NCBI RefSeq assembly: GCF_003550175.1
Contig: NZ_QXDF01000002.1
Span: 186,001 to 250,000, forward strand
Length of the DNA stretch: 64,000 bases
From: Dichotomicrobium thermohalophilum
GTDB taxonomy: Bacteria > Pseudomonadota > Alphaproteobacteria > Rhizobiales > Rhodomicrobiaceae
Direction of reading: 5' to 3'
Part shown: one piece after another, positions 36,445 through 46,767 of the stretch
How the letters are laid out: each line of letters opens with the position of its first letter
How positions within the stretch are numbered: position 1 is the stretch's first letter
The notes under the pieces: generated by a model
The model's database searches: none
Seen by the model: the letters and a program-made list of their open reading frames with translations, nothing else
What the model was told of the DNA's origin: nothing
Made by a program: the position numbers and the translations under genes

Positions 36445-38568
36445 TCACCGAAAGGGAAAGCGGATGACGCATTCCGCGCCATCGGGCGGATAAGAAAGCG
36501 AAGCCGTTCCCCCAAGGTCGGATCTTGCGGTCTCTTCTATGAGGGTCGAGCCGAAGCCTTTCCGGGATGGTGGATGCACCTGCGGACCGCCGGTTTCCTT
36601 CCATTTGCAAACCAGCGTGTCCGGTTCTCCTTCCCGCAGCGAACACGCTACGGACACCACGCCTTCTGGAACCGACAGCGCGCCATACTTCGCGGCGTTC
36701 GTCCCCAGCTCATGGAGGATGAGGTTCAAGGCCAGGGCTGCCTTCGGTGCCAGATGAACCGGGACATCCGGCAGGGCAATCCGATGGGCGGAACCAAAGG
36801 CCGCAAGCGCGGATTCCACCACATTCGCGAGGTGTACGGGGCGCCACTCGCTTTGTACAAGCAGATCATTGCCGCGGGCGATCGCATGCAATCGCGCGGA
36901 GAAGGCGTCCCGGAACGCTTCCGGTGAGGGTGCGGAGTGCCAGGTCAGCATCATGGTTGCTTCCACCAGCGCGAGGATGTTCTTGACGCGGTGGTTCAAC
37001 TCCGCCGCAAGCAAGTCACGATGCGCTTCCTCGGCCTTGCGCCGCGTAATCTCCATGTCGACGCCAATCATCCGGGTCGGCCGGCCGTCCCGATCGCGCA
37101 AGACGATCGCCCGCGTTTCTGTCCAGCGGACCCGGCCCTCCGGATTCTGCATCCGAAATTCGATTTGATAGTCGCTTTTGCCGGCCAGGGCGTCCTGAAT
37201 CGCGGCCTCGACACGGTCTCTGTCGTCGGGATGCAAGAAATCGCGGAAGTTTTCGATTCTGCCTTCGTAGACTTGAGGCTCCATACGCATGAAGCAGGAG
37301 AGGTTCTCGGACCATCTCACCCGGCCCGAGGCAATATCCCAGTCCCAAACGCCGATCTCACCGGCAGCCATTGCCATGCGCAGCCGGGCCTCGCTCTCGC
37401 GCAATGCCTGTTGAAGTTCCCGCTGTTCCGAGACATCGAGATTGAGGCCATACGCGCGGATGGGCTTGGATTCGGCATCACAGACAATTTTACCGAGTGA
37501 GAGGAGCCAGCGGGGCCCCTTGTTCGGGTGCAAGAAGCGAAACTCGATACTGAAGTCGTTACGGTAGCCTGATATCGCGTCACTGAGGGCGGCATCAAAA
37601 AGGTGCCGGTCCCGCGGGTCGACGCAGCTTGACAGCCAGGCCTCGTAGTTCGGGGGAGGCGCGCTTGGTGCGACACCGAATATCTCGTGGGTTTCCGCCG
37701 ACCAGGCTTGCTTGTCGATGGCGAAATCGTAGGTCCAGGCGCCCGCGTTGGCGGCAGACAGAGCCATGCGCTGCAGCTCCTCGTCCGCACGCAGCGCCTC
37801 GGCCTCTTTCTTGGCGGAGATGTCTTCGATGACCGCGATGCCGTAGTTGAGTTGGCCGTTGGGGTCGCGCCCGGCGGATGCGGTCAGATTGATCCACACA
37901 TAGGATCCGTCGGCACGGAGATAGCGCTTTTCAATCTGGTAGAACGGAATTGTCCCCGCCCACAACTGGTTCGCCAGGTTCAAGTCGGCGTCCAGATCGT
38001 CGGGATGCGTGATCTCCTGAAATGTTAGCTGCTGCAATTCTTCACGGCTGTAGCCCGTGATGTCGCAGAGCTTGGCGTTGATGCGGAGGAACCGGCCATC
38101 CAGTCCGACATGCGCCATACCCACGGCAGCCTGTTCGAACGTGGCGCGAAACCGGTTCTCGGCTTCGATCTCTCGTGTGCGGTCCTCGTAAATGGCCACG
38201 ACCTCGCCGCCCGGCAGCCGGAAAATCTCATTTTCTCGCCATCCCGAGATCCGGTCGTCACAGTAAAGCGTCACGGGATGGCGCTCGGCTGCACCTGTGC
38301 GCCAAACCCTGCGCAGGACGTCGACGAGGCCAAATTCCGCTACGCCGGGAAAGACCTCGGTCACGCGGCGACCAACGACGTCTGCGCGGCTGATCCCGTC
38401 GATCCTTTCTGCTGCCGGGTTGACGTCGACAAAAACAAAGTCGTGACCGTCCGAAACGGCAGTATAAACCGCGATGCCGCTGCTTATGTGTCTGAAAAAT
38501 TCTCCATAGAGAACGTCGTCGCGCAACGGAGCATCGCCGTCTGGCTCACCATTTCTGTTTTTCAGCAC
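36445..38568 (-). CDS. Multi-PAS HWE-family sensor histidine kinase
   Basis: This 707-aa soluble kinase has four PAS domains, roughly at residues 20-135, 140-260, 265-385 and 390-505; the second to fourth show the pattern ending in DISAKK, DVSEQR and EITRRK. The HWE core follows, with the phospho-accepting His in ELNHRVKNILALVE near residue 520, the N-box LHELGTNAAKYGALS, WKETGGP and GFGS. No transmembrane segment is visible, so it senses a cytoplasmic or diffusible signal. Its partner may be one of the nearby receivers. It lies 36 bp downstream of the hybrid kinase in the same direction. Confidence 0.92.
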   Translation of the reverse strand: MLKNRNGEPDGDAPLRDDVLYGEFFRHISSGIAVYTAVSDGHDFVFVDVNPAAERIDGISRADVVGRRVTEVFPGVAEFGLVDVLRRVWRTGAAERHPVTLYCDDRISGWRENEIFRLPGGEVVAIYEDRTREIEAENRFRATFEQAAVGMAHVGLDGRFLRINAKLCDITGYSREELQQLTFQEITHPDDLDADLNLANQLWAGTIPFYQIEKRYLRADGSYVWINLTASAGRDPNGQLNYGIAVIEDISAKKEAEALRADEELQRMALSAANAGAWTYDFAIDKQAWSAETHEIFGVAPSAPPPNYEAWLSSCVDPRDRHLFDAALSDAISGYRNDFSIEFRFLHPNKGPRWLLSLGKIVCDAESKPIRAYGLNLDVSEQRELQQALRESEARLRMAMAAGEIGVWDWDIASGRVRWSENLSCFMRMEPQVYEGRIENFRDFLHPDDRDRVEAAIQDALAGKSDYQIEFRMQNPEGRVRWTETRAIVLRDRDGRPTRMIGVDMEITRRKAEEAHRDLLAAELNHRVKNILALVEATMMLTWHSAPSPEAFRDAFSARLHAIARGNDLLVQSEWRPVHLANVVESALAAFGSAHRIALPDVPVHLAPKAALALNLILHELGTNAAKYGALSVPEGVVSVACSLREGEPDTLVCKWKETGGPQVHPPSRKGFGSTLIEETARSDLGGTASLSYPPDGAECVIRFPFR

Positions 38569-38604
38569 TCTGGACTTATCAGTGATACTGGCTCCCCCGT
38601 CAAA

Positions 38605-41600
38605 TCAGTGTTCGGAAGCGACGCCATCAACTAGATAGCGGTCGATCTCTTTGGCCACGATATCGGGCCTCACGGGCTTGGAGAGCAGCGGCGCATTCTG
38701 GAAGGCCGGCGGCAACTGGGCGTGTTCGTATCCCGACACCGCAAGGAACGGTGTCTGTTCACGCGAGAGCTTCTCCGCGATGGGCTCCGAGGTTTCGTCA
38801 CCGAGATTGACGTCGAGAATCGCCGCCTCGCACCCCTCACGCAGCAGCGCCAGTGCAACGCTGACGGAGCCGGTCGGCCCGAGCACCTGGTATCCGGCGC
38901 GCCGTAATTCCTCGGCAAGGGCCATGCCAACCAGCGCCTCGTCCTCGACGACGAGGATGCGGCGCTGCGCTTCGCCACTCGCTTTGGGCTTTGCGCTGCC
39001 AATTTCCTCCACGATGTGCGCCACCTCGCCCCCTGACTCAAGGCAGTGCCCCCTGGGGCTTTCGAGTTCCCAGACGACGCCGGAGGGCGCGTAATCCAGC
39101 CGGACATCGGCGCGCAGGTTCATGCGGATCATGTTGCCGATAACGACGGAGCCGAAGCCACTGCGCGACGGTGGCGCGACCTCCGGCCCCCCGGTCTCGC
39201 GCCAGGCGAGTTTGAACCGCCCCTGCTCGGGCTCAAGGTGCCATGCGATGTGCACGACCCCCTCAGATGCGGACAGCGCGCCGTATTTTCCCGCATTGGT
39301 CGCCAGCTCATGGAGCGCCATCGCGAGTGACTGGGACGCCGAAGCCTTGATGATGATCGGCGGGCCGCTGAGCTTGATGCGGTTATCGAGCATATCCGCG
39401 AAAGGCGCCATCTGCGAGCGCACAAGCTCATCAAGGGCGATGCCTTTCCACTCGTGGCTTATGAGCAGGCTCTGGTTGGCGGAAAGCGCCTGTATCCGCT
39501 GCTCGAACTTCTGCGCGAACTCTTGTCCCTCGTCGCCCGCTGTCGCGCGCGCGATGCTCTGCACCACGCTCAGCATGTTCTTGGCGCGGTGATTGACCTC
39601 CTGCATCAAGAGCTGGATGCGCTGCTCGCGGCGCTTGCGCTCGGTCAGGTCATAGACAAGAGAAATGATGTTTTTCGGACGCCCCGCGGCATCCCGCAAG
39701 AGCGAGACATGTCTGTGCGCCCAGAGCACTGCGCCGTCCTTTGCCACGTAACGGTTCAGCATCTCGAACGCAGGAATCTCCTCGGCGAGGAGCCGGCGGA
39801 TCTCCGCGTTATTGGTTTCCTGATCTTCCGGATGCACGATCTCGGGGCACAGAAGATCGCGAAGTTCGGCCTCGGTATAGCCGAGCATGGCCGTATAGGC
39901 CGGATTGCAGGACAGGAAGCGGCCGTCGAGATCAGTGATGGTGATCCCCGTTCCGGCGTTCTGGAAGATGCCGCGATAGCGCTCCTCGCTTGCGCGAAGC
40001 CGGTCCTCCGCCTGCTTGCGTTCCGTAATATCCTCGTGTGCGATAACGACACCACTGTTTCGGCCGCTGAGCGGCGTCACCGTCATCGCAAACCAAAGAG
40101 GGCCGCTCGGGGTATCGCAGGGATACTCCAGGCTGAAATCTTTGGCGGTGCCGTTGAGCACCTCATTGATCCCGCGCAGTGCCTGGCCCGCAAGATCGTC
40201 GCCCGCCTTCGCTGCCCGTTCGCACTCCGACAGGTAGTTGACGCCCAGCCAGCTGTCGCAGTCCTCTCGACTGGTCTGCCAGACAGCATTAACGGCGGTG
40301 ATGCGCCCGTCGCGGTCGATGATCGCGATGCTTGACTTGAGCGAGTCGAGGATGGCCTCGCTCAGGCCGCGGCTCTCCTCGAGCGCGGCCTCTGCTTCCT
40401 TGCGCTCGCTAATGTCCAGAAACGCGCCGACACTTCCCCGCACGCTCCCGTCGGCATTGCGTAGCGGCGCGGCGGAGCCAAGCATCGTGAAGGACTTTCC
40501 GCACGGCAGCGACACGACCATTTCTTCATTCTGCAAAAGGCTGTTCTTCGATGCCGCTCGCTGCATTGGAAGCTCGAAGGGGGAAAGCTCCCGTCCTTTC
40601 AAATTGGAGAAGCGTCGCTTCAGATTCGTCATACTTAGCGTTCCGACAGGGCCCGCCGAGACATTTTCGCCCTCGCCAGCTTCATAGAACTCGTTTGCCA
40701 GCCGGTTCCCGAAGATTTCTCTGCACTCGGGATCATGCGACACGAAAATCGCCGCGGGAACGACTTCCATGATCTGGCCCAGTTCCTCCGCCTTCTCCCG
40801 ATATTTCCTTTCGCTTTCGCGCAAGGCGGCTTCTGCTTGCTTGCGCGCGTGAATATCGACGTTCATCCCGATCCATTTGAGGATCCGGCCTTCGTCGTCG
40901 TGTACGGGGACGGTGCGGACGCCCGTCCAGCGCCAGCCCCCGGATGCACACCGGAGACGGTATTCGGTGTCGACGCCGCGCCCGGCTGCGACGGCCTCAC
41001 GCCATTGGCGTTCCACCTGGGCGCGATCCTCCGGGTGAATGGCATCAAGCCACCCGTAGCCGCGCCATTCCTCAAGCGTCTGACCGGTGGAGGCCCGCCA
41101 GCTCGGCGAGTCCTGCGTCACGGCTCCGTGCGGGTCGGTTTCCCAGACGGCTTGTGCGATGCCCTGCACAAGCTGGCCCGACCACGCTTCACTTTCCCGC
41201 AGCGCCTCCTCGCTTTGTTTCTTGGGGTGATGTCTTGAACCGTGCCAAAACCGCCGAGAAGCCTGCCTTGCTCGTCGAATTCCAGCTCAGCCCGCTCGCG
41301 GACCCATTTCGTTTGGCCGTCGACGAGGATGCGGTGCTCAATATCGTATGGTGCGCCCTGCAGCGCCGCCTGCCAGTTTCGGTCCACATATTCGCGGTCA
41401 TCGGGGTGGACGGCAGACAAAAAGGTCTCGTAAGTCAGCGGTGTGCCGCGCGGGAGACCGAAGATGCGGAAAGTCTCGGCGGACCATGTCAAGGCGTTAT
41501 GATTCACGTCGAGCCGCCAGCTGCCCGTCTGAGCAACAGCCTGGGCGCGTGCCAGATCTTCCCGGCTCTCTTTCAGTTCCCGCTCGGCCTTGAGCCGCGC

Positions 41601-42218
41601 CAGGTTGCCCAGAACGCGACACTTTGCGCCATCGCGAATGAGGGCAAATTCGTGAGTTCCCACAAGGTCGAGGGCTTCTCTGGGGGTGCATTCCTCAAGC
41701 GCGCAGGTGCAAAGCGCCAGCACGCGCAACGAGCCAATGACGCTGTTCATCCTCGCTTCGTAGCGGGTGAGCTCGTCGCGGTCGTTGCACGCCAGCCAAG
41801 ACCTGTCGCCACTCAGGCGCAAGCCCTCGAAGCCGCGCTGACGGGCCGCATCAAGCTTGCTGCAAAAGACATCGAGCACCCGATCCGCGTCGCAGTCGCC
41901 GTGGAGCGTGCGCCAGTGGCTGTTATCGAGAATCTCGATTTGACCATCGGCGATGAATTGATCCAGCCCGGGCACAGCCTTGCGCAGAGCATTCGTCGCT
42001 TCGTCAGCCCGGAGCGGCTCTGACGTCACCCAGAGGCAGAACTCATTAGCCTCCAGGCCGGCCTTGAAATAACGGACAAGCGTTTCGACGAGTTCAGCGC
42101 GATTTGTATAAAACTTGCAGAAATGGGTCCCCCAAGGTAGATCGCCGATGGGTTCAAGTCCCGAGTTGCGCAATGGAGCGTTGGCTGTAGCCGCCGCACA
42201 CTTGCCCTGCGAATTCAT
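38605..42218 (-). pseudogene. MEDS-PAS-HWE hybrid histidine kinase with receiver, frameshifted
   Basis: Reading from the ATG at 42218, an N-terminal MEDS domain (WGTHFCKFYTNRAELVETLV) and a PAS domain run to GTVQDITP. The frame then loses sense, while the next frame continues as KKQSEEALRESEAW and on through PAS domains, an HWE core (VNHRAKNMLSVVQ, LHELATNAGKYGALS, WRETGGP), and a C-terminal receiver (VVEDEALVGMALAEELR, AILDVNLG, SKPV). Inserting one base at the four-G run 41224-41227 restores one protein of about 1200 aa. So this is either one gene broken by a single base or a sequencing error. MEDS domains occur in methanogens and in DcmR-type regulators of C1 metabolism. Confidence 0.8.
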
Positions 42219-42743
42219 ACACAACGCTCGCTTTTTGATCCGTAAGGACGACTGCCAGCCTGCGAGCCATGCATCGCTCGCAAGGTGATTGCTCCGGTGA
42301 CCTTGCAGAGAAATCGCTTTTCTGCTGCCGGAAGATGGTCGATCCTGTGCCGGCTTAACTGGAAAGCCCTAATCCTTCCTGGCTGTCGGGAGGACGTCAG
42401 TCTTGCGAGTGTAAGTTGTGCTCCCCGAACTTCAAGCCTTTTAGGCGCGCAGACTGGTTAACAGTCTGCGCGATCCGAGAGGCGATCCACGGCCTTTAGC
42501 GCATTTCTTGAAGCTCAGCGTCAGAAACGAGTCATTCCCCCACTGGGAGGGCCCGATGGCCATCAAGAGCCGCGGGCTTTCCCTTTCGTTTGGTCATCAG
42601 CGGAGTGAGCGTTGCTTTGTGGACCCGTTCAAATGGGCCATGCTAGCTTTCTACCATGCAGCTAGGTAGCCCGATCGGCGAGGACGTCCGGCCTGCCTGG
42701 CGATAAAGGACTCCGTTGTCGCACCAGAGCCGGAGAAACAGAC
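42219..42743. other. Divergent intergenic region with a perfect hairpin
   Basis: No gene is visible in these 525 bp between the hybrid kinase and the receiver gene. CGCGCAGACTG (42446-42456), loop GTTAA and CAGTCTGCGCG (42462-42472) form a perfect 11-bp inverted repeat with no T-run on either strand. It could be a regulatory RNA hairpin or a dimeric protein site for the divergent genes. Confidence 0.5.
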
Positions 42744-43109
42744 ATGTCGAAGCTTGCGGGGCGGCGGATCCTGGTTGCCGAAGACGAGTACCTGATCGCA
42801 ATGGAACTGCGGCAGGAGGTTGAAAAGACCGGCGCAGAAATCCTCGGTCCGACCGCCTCGATCGACGAGACCCTGCACCTGTTGCGCACCGCCGGTTCCG
42901 TGGACGCAGCACTGCTGGACATCAACCTTGGAGGGGAGATGGCTTATCCCGTCGCCGACGCGCTTCTGGAAAGGGGGATTCCGATCATCTTCATCTCCGG
43001 CTTCGGTCGTGAAGGGATCAGTGATAAATACGCAACCGCCCCGCTGCTCGACAAACCCGTCGTGATGCAACGCCTCCATGCCTGTCTCGACGGGGTACTG
43101 GGAAGCTGA
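42744..43109 (+). CDS. Single-domain response regulator
   Basis: This 121-aa receiver has AEDEYLIAMELRQEV, the phospho-acceptor Asp in ALLDINLGGEM and the conserved Lys in LLDKPV. It has no output domain. GGAGAAACAGAC precedes the ATG. It lies 34 bp before a minimal HWE kinase and is the natural partner for it. It may act as a phosphate sink or signal through protein contacts. Confidence 0.9.
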   Translation: MSKLAGRRILVAEDEYLIAMELRQEVEKTGAEILGPTASIDETLHLLRTAGSVDAALLDINLGGEMAYPVADALLERGIPIIFISGFGREGISDKYATAPLLDKPVVMQRLHACLDGVLGS

Positions 43110-43143
43110 GGCCACCGGGAGAAGGCCAGGAGACTGTGCATCC

Positions 43144-43890
43144 ATGATTTCAGATTTGCCCGGTGGGCCGAAGGAGCAAGAGCGGTTGGCTTGTGACGAG
43201 CTTGAAAACCGTCAGGCATCCGCGCTGTTGCTTCAACATCGCATCAAGAACATGCTGGCGAACATTCGCGCGCTCGCGGCTCAAACCTACTGCAACAGCG
43301 ACACTCTCGACGAATTCTACGAAGCTTTCGAGGGGCGACTGCAGGCTCTCGCGCTGGCCCAGGGCATGCTCGGCGCGCGCAAGGACGGCATGGTGAATCT
43401 CACCGATCTCGTCCTTGAACAACTCTTGTCAGATGCCGCGGCCCACCCTGATGCCGTCTCGACGGACGGCCCCGATGTTCTGCTGGAACCGGACGCGGCC
43501 CAGACATTCGCCCTGGTCATCCACGAACTGATCACCAACGCCATCAAGCACGGCGCGCTCGGTTCCGAAGACGGTCGTATTTCCGTGCGCTGGGGGATTC
43601 ACGAACGCGAGCCGCAGCCGTATTTCCAGTTCGACTGGCGGGAGACCGGGGTCAGCATTGCGCCTGATGGGGGCAATCCAGGTTTCGGCCGCCGGCTCAT
43701 TGAGGAAGCGGTTCCGCATCAGCTTGGCGGTGAGGCCAAGCTGCTGCTCCCGCCGGATGGTTGTCGTCTCCATATGAGCGTTCCGGTGGGGCAAAAGATC
43801 CGTCTGGTGACGTCCCTGACAGGCGGTCGTGAAGAAAGCCGCGGCGCTTTTGCGACGGCCCCCGGACAGAAAGAAAGAGATGAGTGCTAA
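43144..43890 (+). CDS. Minimal HWE histidine kinase without sensor domain
   Basis: This 248-aa protein is little more than a kinase core: the His box LLLQHRIKNMLANIRALA starts about residue 28, followed by the N-box IHELITNAIKHGALGS, DWRETG and FGRRLIEEAVPHQLGG. No PAS or membrane domain precedes it. The start at 43144 has AGGAG 13 nt upstream. It follows the small receiver and its stop overlaps the start of the Crp-type gene by 11 nt, so receiver, kinase and Crp regulator form one operon. The sensor input may come from another protein. Confidence 0.88.
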   Translation: MISDLPGGPKEQERLACDELENRQASALLLQHRIKNMLANIRALAAQTYCNSDTLDEFYEAFEGRLQALALAQGMLGARKDGMVNLTDLVLEQLLSDAAAHPDAVSTDGPDVLLEPDAAQTFALVIHELITNAIKHGALGSEDGRISVRWGIHEREPQPYFQFDWRETGVSIAPDGGNPGFGRRLIEEAVPHQLGGEAKLLLPPDGCRLHMSVPVGQKIRLVTSLTGGREESRGAFATAPGQKERDEC

Positions 43891-44596
43891 AGATCACGTT
43901 GGATGGCGCTCCCTTTTTCTTCGGCGTCTCGGCTCCGTTAGTCCGTTGTCGGAAGGAGCGGCGTCCCTGGTGGGTGAGTTGAAATGCCTCGGCAGAACAC
44001 TGCCGCCAGACGCAGAAATAAGAGCTGATGCCGGCACGATGGCCGTCGTCGCGTGGGGATCGGCATACCGCTACCGTATGCTGGCAGATGGCCGGCGGGT
44101 TGTTTTCGACGTTTTGCTGCCCGGCGATCTCATCGAACTCGCGACTCCCGCGATGGAGTCGGACCTCGCTGCAGCGGCGAGCAATAAATTGGACCTCGTC
44201 TTCGTTCGCGAGGCCCAGCTCAAAAGGCTGAGCGAGGCGAATCCCGAATTCGGCAAGGCGATCGCCATGACCACTCAGGCCGACAGTCTACGGCTCATGG
44301 CGCATGTCATGCGGTTGTCGAGGTTGACCGCATATGAGCGCGTTGCGCACTTCCTGTTGGAGATTCACGACCGACTGAATGTGATCGGCCTCGCGCCAAA
44401 CGGGCGCTTTCAGATGCCTATCAACCAGATCGTCCTGTCAGACGCCCTCGGCATGACGAGGTTTCATGTCAACCGCACACTACGGCGTCTCCGGACTGAC
44501 GGTTGGGTCGAGTTGAACCAGCAGGTCGTCCATCTGCGCGACGCTGAGGCGCTGGCTGATCTGTGCGAATACAAACGTTGGCACCCGGTCGCCTGA
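43880..44596 (+). CDS. Crp/Fnr family regulator linked to HWE kinase
   Basis: This 238-aa protein has a barrel region with the LADGRRVVFDVLLPGDLIELA loop and a C-terminal winged helix with VLSDALGMTRFHVNRTLRRLR. It lacks FeS cysteines. The start at 43880 (MSAKDHVGW) follows AAGAAAGAG and overlaps the kinase stop. An upstream in-frame ATG at 43829 lies deep in the kinase gene. Coupled translation suggests it belongs to the same signalling pathway. Confidence 0.87.
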   Translation: MSAKDHVGWRSLFLRRLGSVSPLSEGAASLVGELKCLGRTLPPDAEIRADAGTMAVVAWGSAYRYRMLADGRRVVFDVLLPGDLIELATPAMESDLAAAASNKLDLVFVREAQLKRLSEANPEFGKAIAMTTQADSLRLMAHVMRLSRLTAYERVAHFLLEIHDRLNVIGLAPNGRFQMPINQIVLSDALGMTRFHVNRTLRRLRTDGWVELNQQVVHLRDAEALADLCEYKRWHPVA

Positions 44597-45083
44597 ACGG
44601 GGTAATTCGCCCCCCGCCCCACACAATCACTGATCACCCGGCTGCGTGCTTGTCGGGCGATGCAAGCAGGCGCGTGCGCAAGCTCCGTGTGGTCCTGAGA
44701 CCTTTCTGGTTGCCGCGATGTGATAAAGAGCAACCGGCGCGCGAGAAAAAGTTCCTAAGGTGTCAGTGTCTTCCGTCCGCGTATGGCGGAGCAGGCGGGA
44801 CGGACTGAACACGTGCGCCTGTAATGCCGGGCCGGTCGCAGTTCACGCGTGGAATGGAAACCGCGGCTCCACCTTCAGTGCTGCAGGGGCAGAGGGCGAA
44901 TAAGGTCGCTCCCCGGCGCAAAGTTCCTTGCGATGCGCCAAATTGCTCAAGGCTGCGCGCGTAACGAGTTGAATAATAACGGTCTGATTATACGAAGATG
45001 ATGGTTTCGTTCAGGGGGTGTGACAGCGTTATGATTATTCAAGTTATGTCTTTTCCAATTGTAATTCTTCAGATTCGATCGCT
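44597..45083. other. Intergenic region; right end AT-rich
   Basis: No gene is recognised in 44597-45083. The last 130 bp (from about 44960) are much richer in A and T than the rest of the window and probably hold the promoter of the FixJ-like gene. AAAGTTCCT occurs twice (near 44749 and 44920), of uncertain meaning. Confidence 0.45.
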
Positions 45084-45701
45084 ATGATAAGTTACACAAC
45101 AGTTGGAATTTTCATATATAATGATGATGTGCGAGCGAATATCGTCAATGAGCTGTCCAGTTCGCGTTTTGCGCTGAGATCCTATTCGCAGGCGAAGGAA
45201 TTTGTGAACGCACTCAATTCGTCACAAATCGATTGCGCTTTGGCAGATGCGTTCTTTCAAAACGGTAAGGGCGCGGACATTCTTGACAAACTCTTGAAGG
45301 GCGTATGCGAGTGCCCCGTCTTGTTGGTTGACACGGTAATGCATGCCGGTGTCACGCTGAACGCTACGGGATTCGGGGTTGCGGGCGTTATCAGGCCACC
45401 GTTAACCCGGAACAACCTCTTGCAGGCGATCGAGCTGGCCCTGGCCAATGGCAGGGGGCAAGAACGCGTCGGATCAAGCGAGCGCTTCGCCAAAGAGGAA
45501 GCTCTTCAGGGGTTGACGTGTCGAGAGCGGGAGGTCCTGGCCCTCTTGGTGAGCGGATACCGCAACAAGATGATTGCACACGAACTGGGCATCAGCCAGA
45601 GGACCGTTGAAGTGCATCGGGCGCGCCTCATGCGCAAGCTCAACGTGAAATCCTTCGCTGATCTTATTCGCCTAGCGATGGAGAACAGGTCAGCCTCCTA
45701 A
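45084..45701 (+). CDS. FixJ/NarL-like regulator with atypical receiver
   Basis: This 205-aa protein has a receiver-like domain with the acidic pair in IYNDDVRANI and an Asp in CALADAFFQ at the phospho-acceptor position. The conserved Lys of the KP motif is replaced by Arg (VIRPPLTR). A LuxR-type HTH follows (LTCREREVLALLVSGYRNKM, SQRTVEVHRARLMRKLNV). The DNA-binding half is typical FixJ. The Lys to Arg change may alter phosphorylation. It is preceded by an AT-rich promoter region and stands alone. Confidence 0.87.
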   Translation: MISYTTVGIFIYNDDVRANIVNELSSSRFALRSYSQAKEFVNALNSSQIDCALADAFFQNGKGADILDKLLKGVCECPVLLVDTVMHAGVTLNATGFGVAGVIRPPLTRNNLLQAIELALANGRGQERVGSSERFAKEEALQGLTCREREVLALLVSGYRNKMIAHELGISQRTVEVHRARLMRKLNVKSFADLIRLAMENRSAS

Positions 45702-45984
45702 GACAAGGGCGTTGCTGGAAAAGGTTGTCACCTGGGTCGCCTGCGTACGGTGAACTGAATGCGGAGCCCTTTAGGGTGGCGCTAGGCGGAACGCGTCATG
45801 CCGTTGGGCCATAATCCTCCGGTTTAGTGTGAAGTTGACACTGTGCCTCGATTTGCCCCACATTTAAAAGCACGCGCCCCATCTTCGCGATATCTGCGCG
45901 GGCTGCAATCTGGCGTAGTGGAGGCGTTAACACTCTGTTCACATTCAGAAAACATAATAACGTCAACAGGTTGAGAAGAAATTC

Positions 45985-46059
45985 GCGGGTGTAGTTCAGT
46001 GGTAGAACGCGACCTTCCCAAGGTCGATGTCGTCGGTTCGATTCCGATCACCCGCTCCA
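45985..46059 (+). tRNA. tRNA-Gly (anticodon CCC)
   Basis: The sequence begins GCGGGTGTAGTTCAGTGG and ends with acceptor CACCCGC, discriminator T and an encoded CCA. The anticodon stem CGACC/GGTCG encloses TTCCCAA, so the anticodon is CCC, reading GGG codons. D and T arms are canonical. It is the only tRNA on the plus strand here and lies upstream of the carbonic anhydrase gene. Confidence 0.95.
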
Positions 46060-46146
46060 TCGCTCCGATGAGCGCAGGCCCTGTCCGCAGGCGCCCATGA
46101 GACCGGCCATCGCGTCCGCGAATGCCGCGACCGGGACCTGAACCTC

Positions 46147-46767
46147 ATGACCACATCACTCCCTGACATTTTCCAGCGCAATCGCCTCTGGGCCGCACAG
46201 CATCTGGAAACGGACCGCGATTACTTTCACCGTCTCTCCACCCTGCAAAAGCCCGACTACCTCTGGATCGGTTGCGCCGACAGCCGCGTGCCGGCCAATG
46301 TCATTACCGGGCTGGAGCCGGGAGAGGTCTTCGTGCACCGCAATGTCGCCAATGTCGTGCATGCCACGGACATGAACTGCATGTCCGTCGTGCAATACGC
46401 GATCGAGCATCTTGGTATCCGGCATATCATCATCTGCGGGCATTATGGCTGTGGCGGCGTGCACGCGGCGATGGCGCCGCCAGGGCACGAACTCGTGGAC
46501 TACTGGCTGGATGCCGTCAGGGCGACAGCGCGCGATCACGCCGACGAGCTGGCCGGGTTGGAGACAGACGCAGCGCGGGCGGACCGGCTTTGCGAGCTGA
46601 ATGTGCGCGCACAGGTGCGCAGCCTGTCCCACTCGCCGATCCTGCAGCGTGCCTGGGAGCGCGGCGAGGACATCGCGGTGCATGGCTGGATATACGGGCT
46701 TGATGACGGGCTGTTGCATGATCTCGGATGCGACGTAACGGGCGCGGCGACGACCGCGTCGGGGTGA
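46147..46767 (+). CDS. Beta-class carbonic anhydrase
   Basis: This 206-aa protein has the zinc ligands C43, H99 and C102 (in GCADSR and CGHYGCGG) and the D45/R47 dyad in CADSR. Length and sequence match bacterial cytoplasmic beta-CAs. It interconverts CO2 and bicarbonate for carboxylation reactions. It follows the tRNA by 87 bp, and its stop (TGA) overlaps an ATG of the next small gene as TGATG. Confidence 0.95.
   Translation: MTTSLPDIFQRNRLWAAQHLETDRDYFHRLSTLQKPDYLWIGCADSRVPANVITGLEPGEVFVHRNVANVVHATDMNCMSVVQYAIEHLGIRHIIICGHYGCGGVHAAMAPPGHELVDYWLDAVRATARDHADELAGLETDAARADRLCELNVRAQVRSLSHSPILQRAWERGEDIAVHGWIYGLDDGLLHDLGCDVTGAATTASG

Noticed and set aside
44740-44930. Two AAAGTTCCT copies as EcfG promoters on the minus strand
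   Set aside because: Neither has a CGTT-like element at 16-17 bp, and no minus-strand gene follows.
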